Source of the DNA: Adiantum capillus-veneris
Lineage: Eukaryota > Streptophyta > Polypodiopsida > Polypodiales > Pteridaceae
Reading direction: 5' to 3'
Length of the DNA stretch: 64,000 nucleotides
Assembly: GCA_014529385.2 (NCBI GenBank)
Contig: CM043945.1
Location: 2,824,312 to 2,888,311, forward strand
Shown here: in pieces, positions 49,545-60,629 of the stretch
How the letters are laid out: each line of letters begins with the position of its first letter
How positions within the stretch are numbered: the stretch's first letter is position 1
The notes under the pieces: generated by a model
Seen by the model: the letters and a program-made list of their open reading frames with translations, nothing else
Database searches by the model: none
What the model was told of the DNA's origin: nothing
Position numbers and translations under genes: made by a program

Positions 49545-50552
49545 TTAAAATGACCAGCCAAAGGTGTAGAAACTGGTTTTGCATTTTGCATTGCAAAATG
49601 CAAAAAGTACCTTCTTGATGTAATCTTCTTGAGATATCTTTATTGTCTTCTTCATCCTGTCCCTTGATATTTTCATACCAAGTATCCTCTTTGCAGCACC
49701 TAAATCTTTCATTGAAAAAGATTTAGACAGCTCCTCTTTTAGGTCTTTGATGTCCTGCATGTTAGCACTTGCAATCAGCATGTCATCAACATACAACATT
49801 AAGATGATGAACTTCCCATCTCCCAAATTCTTCGTGTAGACGCAATGATCCGAGTTGCATCTTGTGAATCCATGATCCAACATCCATCGATCAAACTTCA
49901 AGTACCATTGTCTTGATGCTTGCTTTAAACCATACAAGCTCTTCTTTAATCTGCAAACCATTTTCTCCTTACCTTTTACTTCATACCCCTTTGGTTGAAG
50001 CATGTAGATTTCCTTTTCTAAGTCACCGTGAGGGAATGCCGTATTTACATCCATTTGCTCGAGATTTAAATCATGAGCAGCCACAAGGCTTAAGACAAGC
50101 CTAATTGAGTTCATTTTTACAACAGGAGAAAATATTTCATTGAAGTCAATATCTTTCTTTTGAGAAAACCCTTTTACCACAAGCCTAGACTTGTACCTTT
50201 TCTTCCCACCTTCTTCTTCCTTCAGCTTGTACACCCATTTGTTTTGAAGTGCCCGCTTACCTTTAGGAAACTCAACCAACTCCCATGTTTGGTTGCGATA
50301 TAGTGAGTCCATCTCCACTTGCATGCTCTTCGTCCATTCTTCTTTGGATTCATGTTGCATAGCTTCTTCGTATGATTCCGGCTCTCCAGAATCTGAGATC
50401 AAGAGATGGTTGAAGGAAGGAAAAAACCTTTCTGGAGGTCTACTTGCTCTTGTAGATCTTCGGGGAATAGGTTGAGGCTCCTCATTTGGTTGACGTTGTT
50501 GCACATTGTCACCGTTTGCAGTCCTTGAGACTTCACCGTCCTCAAGCTCCAT
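49545..50552 (-). pseudogene. Element C reverse transcriptase
   Basis: 335 codons with KWVYKLKEEEGGKKRYKSRL, FSPVVKMNSIRLVLSLVA, VNTAFPHGDLEKEIYM, KSLYGLKQASRQWY, and the catalytic YVDD (LMLYVDDMLIAS). The start is set by a frameshift near 50590; the true frame is open from about 50610. At 49577-49605 an extra T within a 14-bp-arm palindrome shifts the frame after EDYIKKVL, so the last 17 residues are out of frame. Confidence 0.94.
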
Positions 50553-50559
50553 GTACTCA

Positions 50560-52719
50560 TCACCTGTTTCTTTTGTTTGTTTTCTTTCTGTAATCTTTGT
50601 ACATATTTTGTTCGTTAAAAATTACATCCCTACTCCTTAAGATTTTACCATCTTCAGGATTCCATAGGCGATACCCAAAGTCTCCTTCTCCATAGCCAAT
50701 GAAGAAACACTTTTTGGACTTTGCATCTAGCTTTAATCTTAGGCTTCTATCTATGTGCATGAAAGCCTCACACCCAAACACTTTAAGAAATGCATAATTC
50801 ACTGGTTTACCTGTCCATGCCTCTTCTAGAACTCCCCCATCCAATGCCGTTGTGGGTGACCGATTGATTAAGTACACAGACCTACTTACAGCTTCTGCCC
50901 AAAGCTCAAGCGGTAGGCCTGCATGTAGCCGCATGCTTCGTGCTCGTTCCATGATTGTCCTGTTCATCCTTTCCGAAATCCCATTTTGTTGAGGTGTCCT
51001 TGGGGTTGTCCTTTGCCTTCGAATGCCATTGCTAGCACAAAATCTTTCAAAAGCTTGGCTGCAATATTCGCCTCCATTGTCGGATTTGAGGCATTTAACC
51101 TTGGTACCTGTTTCATTCTCCACAAAGGCTTTCCACCTTTGAAATATGGAAAATACATCGGATTTATTCTTCATGACATAAACCCATGTTTTTCTAGTCG
51201 CATCGTCTATGAATGTTACATAGTACAATGAGCCACCAAGTGATGGTGTACTTGCAGGACCCCAAACATCAGAATGAACCAACTCAAGTTTTTTATTTTT
51301 TCTTTCATTTCCTGATTTTTGAAATTTTACCCTGTTTTGTTTACCATAAACACAATCTTCACAGAACTCTAACTCCACTTCTTTCAAACCTGGTAGAAGC
51401 TTCTTTGTTTGAAGGATTTGCATTCCTTTGGCACTTATATGCCCAAGTCGGTAGTGCCACACCGCACTGTCAACTTCTGTAGTTGCTGCACAAGCTGAAG
51501 GTTGCATGCTAACAGTACACAAGTAAAGTGTACCAACTTTTGCTCCCTTGGCAACCACCAAAGATCCCTTTGAGATCTTCCACCGTTTGTTTCCGAATGC
51601 AATGTTGTGACCTTCGTCGTCCAATTGTCCTGTAGAGATCAAATTTTTGCGAAGAGAAGGAACATGCCTAACATCTTTAAGCTTCCATTCATTTCCGTTA
51701 GCAGTTTTGACAAAAACTGTACCTTTGTCGACAATCTCACAAGCTTCATCATCTCCCAAGTATACATACCCAAAATTACCTTTGGTGTAGTCTTGGAAAT
51801 GTTGCTTGTGTGGTGTCGCATGGAATGAAGCCCCATAATCTACTATCCAGGAATTAGACACATTGTCTAATGAGAGAATTAAAGCATCTTGCTCTACTTT
51901 ACCTGCCACATTGGCCTCCAATGTTGGCTTGTTGTCTTGAGACTCAGTCTCCTTCTTCTTCTTGGACCAGCAATCCTTCTTGATGTGGCCCTTCTTGCCG
52001 CAGTTCCAACATTCAAGAATTGACTTTGTGCGTGACTTGCTCCGCCTTGAGCGATCATGACCCTTTTGGTTTTTGAACCTCTCCTTAGGCCTTCCTTTTG
52101 TTTCCACTGATAGTGCAACACTTGATGATTCTCCTGTGCTTCTCCTTCGCATTTTCTCGCTTAGGAGAACACCCACAACATCATCAAACTTAAGAGTATT
52201 TGTGCCAGAGATAGAATTACTTACAGCCATCACAAGGCTGTCCCAACTATCCGGTAGAGATGATAGTATAAGGAGAGCTCGCACTTCATCATCGAAATTG
52301 ATTTTCACTGATCGAAGTTGACTTATGTTTGTGTTAAAGTCATTTAGGTGTTCTGCAACTGAACCATTCTCTGCCATCTTTAGATTGAACAAGCGCTTCA
52401 TAAGAAATACCTTATTGGATGCCGATGGTTTCTCGTAGAAGTCGTCAAGTGACTTCATCAAGTCCTCCGTGGTCTTCATCTCCGAAACATTCAAGGCCAC
52501 TTTTGACGCCAAGCTTAACCAGATTGTTCTGAGTGCCTTTCGATCAAGGACAATCCATGCTTCATCTGCCATTGTTGCGGGCTTCTTCGCAAGACCGCCT
52601 AGTGGCAAATAGAGGTCCTTCTGGTAGAGATAGTCTTCAATTTGCATCTTCCAATGTTGGTAGTTTTTGCCGTTGAACTTCTCAATCTTGAGCTTCCCTT
52701 CCTCCGCCATAACTCCCAC
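50560..52719 (-). CDS. Element C Gag, protease, integrase
   Basis: 719 codons starting MGVMAEEGKLKIEKFNGKNY just below the primer site. Gag (1-230), zinc knuckle CWNCGKKGHIKKDC (about 235-248), protease with SWIVDYGASFHATP (the D-S-G serine is Tyr here, one base change), pre-integrase VWHYRLGHISAKG ... CEDCVYGKQ (HHCC), integrase core VHSDVWGPASTPS, LKSDNGGEYCSQAF, QQNGISERMN (D, D, E). The C-terminal frame shifts after FNEQNMYKD. The protease change suggests that even this young copy is impaired. Confidence 0.95.
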   Translation of the reverse strand: MGVMAEEGKLKIEKFNGKNYQHWKMQIEDYLYQKDLYLPLGGLAKKPATMADEAWIVLDRKALRTIWLSLASKVALNVSEMKTTEDLMKSLDDFYEKPSASNKVFLMKRLFNLKMAENGSVAEHLNDFNTNISQLRSVKINFDDEVRALLILSSLPDSWDSLVMAVSNSISGTNTLKFDDVVGVLLSEKMRRRSTGESSSVALSVETKGRPKERFKNQKGHDRSRRSKSRTKSILECWNCGKKGHIKKDCWSKKKKETESQDNKPTLEANVAGKVEQDALILSLDNVSNSWIVDYGASFHATPHKQHFQDYTKGNFGYVYLGDDEACEIVDKGTVFVKTANGNEWKLKDVRHVPSLRKNLISTGQLDDEGHNIAFGNKRWKISKGSLVVAKGAKVGTLYLCTVSMQPSACAATTEVDSAVWHYRLGHISAKGMQILQTKKLLPGLKEVELEFCEDCVYGKQNRVKFQKSGNERKNKKLELVHSDVWGPASTPSLGGSLYYVTFIDDATRKTWVYVMKNKSDVFSIFQRWKAFVENETGTKVKCLKSDNGGEYCSQAFERFCASNGIRRQRTTPRTPQQNGISERMNRTIMERARSMRLHAGLPLELWAEAVSRSVYLINRSPTTALDGGVLEEAWTGKPVNYAFLKVFGCEAFMHIDRSLRLKLDAKSKKCFFIGYGEGDFGYRLWNPEDGKILRSRDVIFNEQNMYKDYRKKTNKRNR

Positions 52720-52765
52720 TCAATTCAAGGAATCCTTTCCTTGAGATAATTTAACTACGAGAAAA

Positions 52766-52781
52766 CCTTGCTCTGATACCA
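52766..52781 (-). promoter_or_regulatory. Element C primer-binding site (initiator Met tRNA)
   Basis: Minus strand TGGTATCAGAGCAAGG, two bases from the LTR end. Confidence 0.95.
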
Positions 52782-52783
52782 GT

Positions 52784-52867
52784 TGTTAGGAAATAAGACG
52801 TAGCTAAATAGATAATTGAGTAGATTACTTAATGGAGAGAGACAGATTTACATACACGAGATTATAG

Positions 52868-52914
<47 letters not shown>

Positions 52915-53518
52915 CATGATATACGTGGTTCACCCAATGTGGGCTACGTCAACGGGAAAGCAGCCACTCAATGGCTTTAGTACTTCAAAACAAGAAGTAG
53001 TTTACAAAGGGATTATACCCTTAATGGAGCTCCCGCCTTGCTTCACTCTCACCACCTCACACTTACCTTGTTGCATCAACTTCACACAATGAAATGTGTG
53101 TAGAAATGGCCTCCTTTTATAGGCCAAAAGGGCTGCCCTCTCTTATGAAAGACAGCAATATGTAGCCGCCCTTGTGCGAATAAGTCCAAATCGGACTCTC
53201 CAATCCGCCCATGTGTGGCTGCCCTTGAGAAGACAAGTCCGCTTTTGAATTCGGCCACCGGCCATTGACTTCCGACTAGTTGTTTTCCGACCACTTTCCG
53301 GCCGCCGTCCGGCCATAATATTCCGGGGAAAAAAAAGTCTCGGGGGCCTCCGCCCCCGAGGCCTCTAAAGTTGCCCCTGATTCTTGTCCGTGAAAATTTT
53401 GGTTTCCGGTGAGTGATTTTCCTTCACGCACGATGGCTTCTCCTCATAATGGGGGCCTTACAAATGTGCGCTTTTACCACAAAAAATTACAAGGGTAAAT
53501 CAGGCTCCATACTTAACA
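52784..53518 (-). repeat. Element C right LTR, 735 bp
   Basis: Partner of 47987-48770 with a shorter (GA)n (52871-52910). Confidence 0.96.
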
Positions 53519-53523
53519 CATTT

Positions 53524-55019
53524 TATCACCAAAGATAAGATCATGAATTGTGCATCTGTCATTCATAAATTTGATAACAAGACCAAGTCTTGCAAGTGAA
53601 AATATAGACAAAAGGTTCTTTTTTATCCCAAGTACATAGAGTGCATCAACAAGTGTGAAAGAATTGTCATTCACAATAGTCAACACAATCTTTCCAACTC
53701 CCTTGATCAGATAAGAGGCATTGTTGGCACAAGTGACCATATTCCCATGAGGGATAGACTCAAGAGATGTAAACAAGTCACGATGTGAGGTAATGTGCAA
53801 AGTACCACACATGTGAATCAATAGCAATTGACATACATGCATCATGGACAGAAGGATCATAAGTGTGCTCTGCACTAAATGCCCACTCTACATCTACATC
53901 AATATCACAATCTCCTTTCATAGAAGATTCAATAACTGCACTTATAGGGAACCAGCCTCTTTCTTCTTGGTCTCTTTTGCCTTCAATTTAGGACATAAAT
54001 TAATCAAGTGATCATTAGCTTTGCAATAATGGCAATGCATCTTCTTCTTGTCTTTTCACCAGAATTGCTAGATGAGGTGTTGCTAGCAGAAGCATTAGGA
54101 ACATGCGATTTTCCACTTGCTAAAGAACCACGAGAAGTGGCTACATTGTTGTTACGGCCTTCTCTTTGAGCGGCAATAAAGGCGTGTTCAACCGCACAAT
54201 GTTTAGTCATGTTTTTTCTTGAAAGTGACTCTTCTAATAGCAGTGTGCATAATGCATCAAACTTGACAACATCGAGATTTCCTTGGGTCATAAGTCTCCA
54301 AGTACTAGCAAAAATCTAGTAAGAATCTGACAATGAATCAAGAAAAGTTTGCACAGGTGAATAGTCAAAATGACTTCACCCACAAAAATGAGTTTCTCAT
54401 TAACATCCTTGATACTAGCAAGGAAAGTGTCCATGTCATCTTCCTCATGGATAATCTTTGACTTTAGCTCTTAATGCATCAATGCAATTTTAGCCTCAGA
54501 AAGACCAGACTCAATATCCCAAGCCTGTTTGGTTGATTTAGCTGATCGAATGTGAGGAATAATTGTGTGCTTCATAGATAATGCAATCAATGCATGAGAT
54601 TGCACATCTCTAACATCCCAACAAGATTGCTCAGTCATAGGCAAAACAACTCTAGAAACAATAGTCCTGCCACCAAAACCAGCAACATCCTCAATAGAGT
54701 CTGTATCCACAGAAGGCGAATGTACATCAATGCCTTGCACAACATTCCAAATTCCCTTTGACACAAAAACATGTTGCATCATGTAAGCCCACCTCAGGTA
54801 GTTATCCACATCTAGTTTATCCTTAGCCATCAAACATCTTGAAAACATATGTGTTGTTGTTAGCCATGGGGGAGTGACTGTACCTGATGTGAAAATTGCC
54901 CGAAAAGAGGAAAAAATGAAGTAGGACCAACACTTGCTATATAGAACAACCCAAAGAAGATTTTTAAGGGACTTGTTTTGCAAAAATTTCACTAAAAAAA
55001 ATTCTGCACAAAAGGACAA
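53524..55019 (-). pseudogene. Element D copia: Gag and protease fragment
   Basis: Minus strand, in order: Gag (55019-54471) with KLDVDNYLRWAYMMQHVFVS and SKGIWNVVQGIDV; second part of Gag (54291-54004) with FDALCTLLLEESLSRKN; a zinc knuckle in another frame, CHYCKANDHLINLC (about 54040-54000); protease-end block (about 53740-53524) KGVGKIVLTIVNDNSFTLVD and LYVLGIKKNLLSIFSLARLG. Several frameshifts. The sequence continues at 47981 beyond Element C. Confidence 0.88.
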
Positions 55020-55232
55020 AATTTCATGTGCAATATTGCTTAAAGTGGAAACGGAGGCCGAAATGAGCCTGAATGAAAATTTTGAGCAGACTGAGCTCTA
55101 CGAGCACACCCAAAGGATTTGTTGACATGTTGATGCTCACCAAAGCTCAACCAAATAGGAGAAAGTGAGCAAGCGAGTGTCAGTGATGCCAACAACTATG
55201 CTCGTGACGACACAACTCACTCTAATACCAAT

Positions 55233-55673
55233 TGTTGGAAATAGGCTTGCAGGGAAACACACACAGCTTGGAGAAGATGAAGAATCTCAAGGTACACAAT
55301 AGAAAGTATAGTGCTTAGTGCACAATGGAAAGATAAGTTAGCCCTAGGGTGATGGGCATATATACAATGCACGAGGGAAAAAACCTCCTACTGAGGGGAA
55401 AAATGCCCCGATGGTCCTAATTGTGTTCACACACATCACTACCACATATATAGTAGAAGGGATGTGCAACAGGTAGGAAGGGGAAAGTATTTGGCCGATG
55501 CAGTTGACGAGCACCCTCCTAGTCGATTACGCCTTATCCAAGCTCCATTTTTTATGTAATTTATCCTTCTTCTTGGGAAGCCTTGTTAATGAGTTTATGC
55601 AATTTTGATCCAAAAGGTTGTAAACTCTAAGCTATATTATTTTATCATGAGCCCAAAGCCCAAGTAGCCAACA
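55233..55673 (-). repeat. probable 5' LTR of Element D
   Basis: Left of 55233 the minus strand reads TGGTATTAGAGT, two bases from the initiator Met primer site, spaced two bases from a TGTTGGAAATAGG edge. The far edge may be the CCAACA at 55668-55673 or lie closer to 55867; no second copy exists to decide. Confidence 0.55.
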
Positions 55674-55867
55674 ATTGGCCATTTTGAAATCCCTAGGTAT
55701 AAAGCTCAAAAGCCTTAGTCTGAACACAACTTGGTAACATCTCATCTTTGAGTTTTTGAAGAGCTTCTGTTGTACGGTTATAAGCAACTACTCAACTACA
55801 ACTTGTAACTTATTTTTCTCTTGATTTGGTAATCCAAATTCAATTCCAAGAGAAGTGCATTGTGTTC
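55674..55867. other. unassigned stretch between two LTRs
   Basis: Contains a plus-strand TATAAAG (about 55698) and T-rich tracts and resembles the end of another LTR in plus orientation; not provable from one copy. Confidence 0.35.
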
Positions 55868-57063
55868 TGTAACATTTAATGGCCTAGTAACTTGTGTGTA
55901 GCAGAAATTAGCATGAACATAGTGAGCATTTCATTAGAATACATTCCTAATGAAAATTACAAGAGTGCTTGGGTGGAGAGAGCAACAAAAAGCATAACAC
56001 CTAGTTAGATAGCATGAACAATACTTTCAAAAGAGAGAGAAATTAAGCTATCAACAATAGTTGAGGACCGGATTTGCATGGAGCCGGTCCCCCCTCCAAA
56101 AGGCTTTGTATTATGGTTTCTCCCATCAAGAGAGACATTGTACAATACAATTCTTTGCGTTCCTTCAAGACTAGCTAGTGCAATGAAGATGGAAACTCCA
56201 TGCACTAAGCAAAAAACATATCAAACACAACATCAATTCCCTCACGGTCTCAGACCCAAGACCTCACACACCTTCGAAGATGGTGAGAGCTAGCGAGGTA
56301 TGAGAGTAGATTGAGAGGAAGAAGGAGTATTCTTACAAGAAATATGTACATCTCCTCACATAATAACTCATATTAGCATAGCTTAGCTTAGTAATTAGCA
56401 TGGTAGAGGAGATGAGCATGCATTGAAGCTTGGCTCTTGGTTGGATTTGCATCACAAAGCCAAGAGTTTTTGGTGTAGGCCTCCCTTCTCACAAGCTTGG
56501 AGTAGGTGATAAGCTTTCCATTAAAGCTTAAGAAGAGAGAGAGAGTCTTCTTACTTCCACACATGAGTTGTGTGTGTGTGTGAGTCAACAATGCCTTTGA
56601 AAAATCAGCCCCCTCTCTCTCTTGGTCGACCCCTCTTCCTATTTTCTCATGCTGCAGCCTCATTGGACCTCCCCAAAGCTAGCCAATGGTAATTAAGCAG
56701 TATAAGTGATAGCCTTCTGACATGTGTCCCCATTCCCCTTTTGTGAGAGCTTTAGGTAATTAATAAATGCAATTAAACTCTCATTGGACCCCTTTTCCTC
56801 CTAGACAATAGGAATCAGGCAAGCCATTGGGCTGTTGAATGCTCATTGGTCCCCTTGGGAGACTGTCCAATAGTCTTCTAGAGAGCTTAATTCTCGTTGG
56901 TTCTTTTATTAAGTGTTTTTAAATGAATTAAACTAGATTTACTCTAGCCTAATTCTCATTGGTCCACCTCCAAGGCCATCCAATAGGATTTGAGTACACT
57001 TTGTGGGCATCTAGGCTAGGGAGTTGACATGTGTCCCTCTTTCCCCTTGTGTACAAAGGGAGC

Positions 57064-57128
<65 letters not shown>

Positions 57129-57460
57129 TTTCTCTCTCATCTCCTATGTAGGGATTGACAAAGACTTTTGGGGCACACACAAAGCATCCAATTTTTCCTA
57201 AGTTTGACCTTTGGACACAACCTTTGAATTTTGGAACCTTAGCATTTTGGAAGTCTTAATGGGCTGAACCTTAGGGTCTTTTAAGCCCATTGTTGCACAT
57301 AGCTCTTTTGCAGATGGCCCCCCCTTTGGATCCCTATTGTGGCCGGTCTACTAACTTAACCAATATTCTAGCTTTTTCTCCCTTGGCACTTCCCCATATG
57401 AAGTGATCAGTTTAACATGATAAAATCATTTAGGAGAATTAGATATTGATTATTATAACA
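55868..57460 (-). repeat. Element E left (3') LTR, about 1.6 kb
   Basis: TGTAACATTTAATGG start shared with R1 and the right LTR. The far edge is inferred at ATTATAACA (57460), followed by a minus-strand AAGAGAGAGGTAA tract as polypurine primer; an alternative edge is 57312 next to a CCCCCCC run. It contains the intact GCAAG (56819-56823) where Element B inserted in the paralogous copy R1. Confidence 0.75.
57064..57127. repeat. (GT)n microsatellite
   Basis: About 31 GT units within the Element E left LTR; not present in the visible part of the right LTR. Confidence 0.98.
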
Positions 57461-57494
57461 TTACCTCTCTCTTGAAATCATAGTCGTCCTCGAC

Positions 57495-57842
57495 TATGGT
57501 GTAGAGAAGATAAATCATATTCATGAGTCCTTTTTCTTAGCGGGTAGAGGATCCCTATGTTACCCTACGACATCGTTCCACAATGGATGACTAGTCCATT
57601 TGGCGCTTGAGAGCCTGAGGCTGCCGCAAGCATGTCTGCACATTAGTCCTATCAATCTTACATATTCCTATGGTGTAGAGAAGATAAATCATATTCATGA
57701 GTCCTTTTTCTTAGCAGGTAGAGGATCCCTATGTTACCCTACGACATTGTTTCACAATGGATGACTAGTCCATTTGGCGCTTGAGAGCCTGAGGTTGCCG
57801 CAAGCATGTCTGCACATTAGTCCTATCAATCTTCCATAGTAG
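57495..57842. repeat. tandem duplication, period 174 bp
   Basis: 'TATGGTGTAGAGAAGATAAA' starts at 57495 and 57669; the units differ at a few bases. It lies just inside the Element E 3' end. Confidence 0.93.
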
Positions 57843-57991
57843 AGTGACAAGCTCTACTTGGTGTTCGGGAGGCGTCTTCTCCGCAAACATGATCTAAAGC
57901 ATGTATACTACTTCATTTTTGTGCACAATAAAGAAAAAGAGAGTCTTATAAGACAAAAACTTTGTTCATTTTTAGCATTTTGTACATTTGC

Positions 57992-58309
57992 TTACTCTTG
58001 GGAAGCATTGTAAGCATTGACAAGGTTTAGGTTATCCTTTAATTGTATGCCTTGCATCCATCTAGCATCTTCAAAAGGATAATTTTTAAACTTAATAAGA
58101 TATCGTCGGATAGTCTTACCGCTTCTTAATACCTTGTCTTCATGTCGGAGAATGGACTCGGGCTGCAACACCTCTTCTTGGTCCTCGATCTCCAGTGGGT
58201 CTTCAGTAGTTGGTTCTTGAGGTGGATCTCCTTTGTAAGGCTTTAATAGCCTCACATGGAAAGCATTGTGTATGAGCCAGTGATTGGGCAACTTGAGTTG
58301 ATAGGCCAT
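57992..58309 (-). pseudogene. Element E integrase end and chromodomain
   Basis: 105 codons in frame with the integrase ORF across one TAG. NHWLIHNAFHVRLLKPYKGD ends the integrase; PESILRHEDKVLRSGKTIRR, YLIKFKNYPFEDARWM and LKDNLNLVNAY match a plant chromovirus chromodomain, which directs integration to certain chromatin. One of the aromatic cage positions appears retained (W in ARWM). Confidence 0.88.
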
Positions 58310-58330
58310 CTCATTGATTGGCCTAAGAAT

Positions 58331-59665
58331 CTAGAAGGGACCATAGTACATTTTTGCTAGTTTAGCATAGTACTTTTGGTGTCCCATAGGATTCTTGCCC
58401 ATCGTGTGCCTTAATCGAGCCTTGGGAAATTTTAATAAGACCCAATCATTTTCTTTAAAGGCTTGGGCTCTTCTGTGCTTGTCAGTAGCAACCTTTTGCC
58501 TTTGCTGTGAGATAGAGATAGCATCCTTAATCTTTTGAAAAGATTCTTGTAGGTCTCGGCTATACTCATCTGTAGCGAAGATCTTCCCATGTACCTTAAG
58601 TAGCAAGGGACTTTTTGATCTTCCCTCAATTACCTCAAAAGGTGTTTTTCCCTTGGAAGTATGTACAGTGTTATTGTAAGCATACTCCACTAAGGGTAAG
58701 TACTTCTCCCATTGGGATCTTTGATCTACTTCCATTACATAGGCTTTTAGTAGATCGAGAATTGTTAGGTTAGCTATTTCACTTTGGCCATCCGTTTGTG
58801 GATGATAGGCCGAAGAGAAATTTAGCCTTGTCCCTAAATTCTCAAAGAGACCCTTCCAGAAATTACTGGTCATTCTAGGATCTCTATCCGACACTATGGA
58901 CATTGGCAAGCCATGGTACTTGAAAATTTGTGAAATAAAGAGAGTTGCCATTTGATGGGCTTTGATAGTCTTTTTGACATGTATAAAATGAGCTTGTTTA
59001 CTGAACCTCTCTACTATCGTCCATATTCCCGTATTCCCATGGATAGACTTAGGCAATCCAAAGATAAAATCCATGGATATGCTCTCCCATGGTGAATTAG
59101 GGATTGGCAAGGGTTGAAGCAATCCAGGTTGCTTCCCTCTATCAAATTTTGTCTTTTGGCATACCACACATTTAGAAACATACTCTTGTATATTCGCTTT
59201 CATGGTAGGCCAATAGAAATATGTTTCAATTCCCTTTAGGGTAGACTGAATCCCTCTATGCCCCACATAAGGAGGAGCATGAGATTCATATATTACTTTC
59301 TCACGTAGTGAATTAGTAACACATAGTCTTTTGCCATAGAGAAGATAACCATCTTGTAAAGTAAATGGTTCCTCTTTCTTCCCTAATGCAAGGGCTGAAA
59401 TCACATCTCTAAAATCGGGATCAATAGCATACTCATCTATCATTGAAGATAGATCATTGTGAGTTGCTATGGAAACCGCATTCACTCTCGGCCGTCTTGA
59501 GAGTGCATCGGCTACTTGATTATGCTTGCCAGCAATGTGAGCAATATGAAAAAGAAATTGCGAAAGGAAATTTTCCCACCTCATTTGTTTGTCGGAGAGC
59601 TTGGTCTGCGTCATGAAGTACTTAAGACTTTGGTGATCCATTCGCAGAATGAAAGGAGTCCCCAA
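58331..59665 (-). CDS. Element E RNase H end and integrase
   Basis: 444 codons. RNase H tail (MDHQSLKYFMTQTKLSDKQM ... VADALSRR), zinc domain (HAPPYVGHRGIQSTLKGIET, CVVCQKTK), catalytic core (WESISMDFIFGLPKSIHGNT; VSDRDPRMTSNFWKGLF; YHPQTDGQSEIANL) with D, D, E, and GKNPMGHQKYYAKLAKMYYG. Ends in TAG at GPF. Upstream, a frameshift separates it from RT. Confidence 0.94.
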   Translation of the reverse strand: MGTPFILRMDHQSLKYFMTQTKLSDKQMRWENFLSQFLFHIAHIAGKHNQVADALSRRPRVNAVSIATHNDLSSMIDEYAIDPDFRDVISALALGKKEEPFTLQDGYLLYGKRLCVTNSLREKVIYESHAPPYVGHRGIQSTLKGIETYFYWPTMKANIQEYVSKCVVCQKTKFDRGKQPGLLQPLPIPNSPWESISMDFIFGLPKSIHGNTGIWTIVERFSKQAHFIHVKKTIKAHQMATLFISQIFKYHGLPMSIVSDRDPRMTSNFWKGLFENLGTRLNFSSAYHPQTDGQSEIANLTILDLLKAYVMEVDQRSQWEKYLPLVEYAYNNTVHTSKGKTPFEVIEGRSKSPLLLKVHGKIFATDEYSRDLQESFQKIKDAISISQQRQKVATDKHRRAQAFKENDWVLLKFPKARLRHTMGKNPMGHQKYYAKLAKMYYGPF

Positions 59666-60342
59666 TAAATAGTGCTTCCATGAGTCTGTAGAACTGCAAG
59701 GAGTTCCTTTTCATATATGCCTAGAGCTTGCTCAACAGGGTCGAGCCTTCGACTTTCATAGCGTATGGCGTGCCCTTCTTGAAGCAAAACAGCTCCAAGG
59801 CAATCACCACAAGCATCACATTGGACCTCAAATGGTTTTGAGAGATCCGGTAGTGTAAGCACAGGTTGAGGAGAGATAAGCTTTTCGAAAGCATTGTTCT
59901 CCTTAGCAGACCATGTATACCTAACGCTTTTCTTTGTTAGGTCATGTAATGGTCCCGCAATTTGTGAGAACTTTTCTATGAAGCGTCTATGGTATGCACA
60001 CATACCTATAAAGCTTCTTAGTTCATGAAGATTCCTTGGTTTAGGCCATCCTTTTATTACCTCTAACTTTGATGGATCCATTTGGATGCCATATTGAGAG
60101 ATAATGTGACCTAAATATTGAATCTCTTGCAAGAAAAATACACTTTTCTTTCGATTAACATAAACTTTATTCTCTCTTAAAACTTGAAATATTACCTGGA
60201 GGTGTTGCTTGTGTTCGTCTAATGAATTAGAGTAGATGATAATCTCATCAAAGAACACTCCAGTGAAGGTTCGGTGAGGCCTGAACAACTTCTCCATCAA
60301 GTGGTTGAATGTGGTTGGTGAATTGGTCAAGCCAAAAGGCAT
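59611..60342 (-). pseudogene. Element E reverse transcriptase (C-terminal half)
   Basis: 243 codons: MPFGLTNSPTTFNHLMEKLF, the catalytic box reads FFDE (GVFFDEIIIYS) where FFDD or YVDD is required, QYLGHIISQYGIQMDPSKLE, LRSFIGMCAYHRRFIEKFSQ, and early RNase H (FEVQCDACGDCLGAVLLQ). The second catalytic Asp changed to Glu probably kills activity. Upstream (60630-60350) the N-terminal RT half is readable ([16 protein letters not shown]) but has stops and a short deletion. Confidence 0.92.
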
Positions 60343-60629
60343 GACAATGTATTCTTAAAGACCAAACGTGGTGCGAAATTCAGTCTTTACAATGTCTTGA
60401 TCAACTATCCTTATTTGATGATAGCCACTTTTTAGGTCAATCCTACTTAAGTAGGAAACCTATTCTTGATAGTGATCCTATTTAGTGCTCTATAGTCGAC
60501 ACACATGCGATATGTGCCGTCTTTCTTTTGCACTAATAGCACAGGAGAACAAAATGGAGATGAGCTAGGCCTAACCATGCCCTTCTCAACTAACTCATGC
60601 ACTTGCCACATAATCTCCTCTTGTTGAGC

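Larger units (their letters stand above)
47982..53523 (-). mobile_element. Element C: nearly intact Ty1/copia retrotransposon
   Basis: Target duplication CATTT at 47982-47986 and 53519-53523; LTRs 47987-48770 and 52784-53518; initiator Met primer site 52766-52781; polypurine-like tract CAAGTGGAGAT (minus, 48771-48782). Gag to RNase H is present in full on the minus strand, broken by two frameshifts and one TAG. LTR substitutions are few (about six by eye); the length difference comes from (GA)n and a short CCACCGGCCATT-type duplication. It is the youngest insertion here and splits Element D between protease and pre-integrase. Confidence 0.97.
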
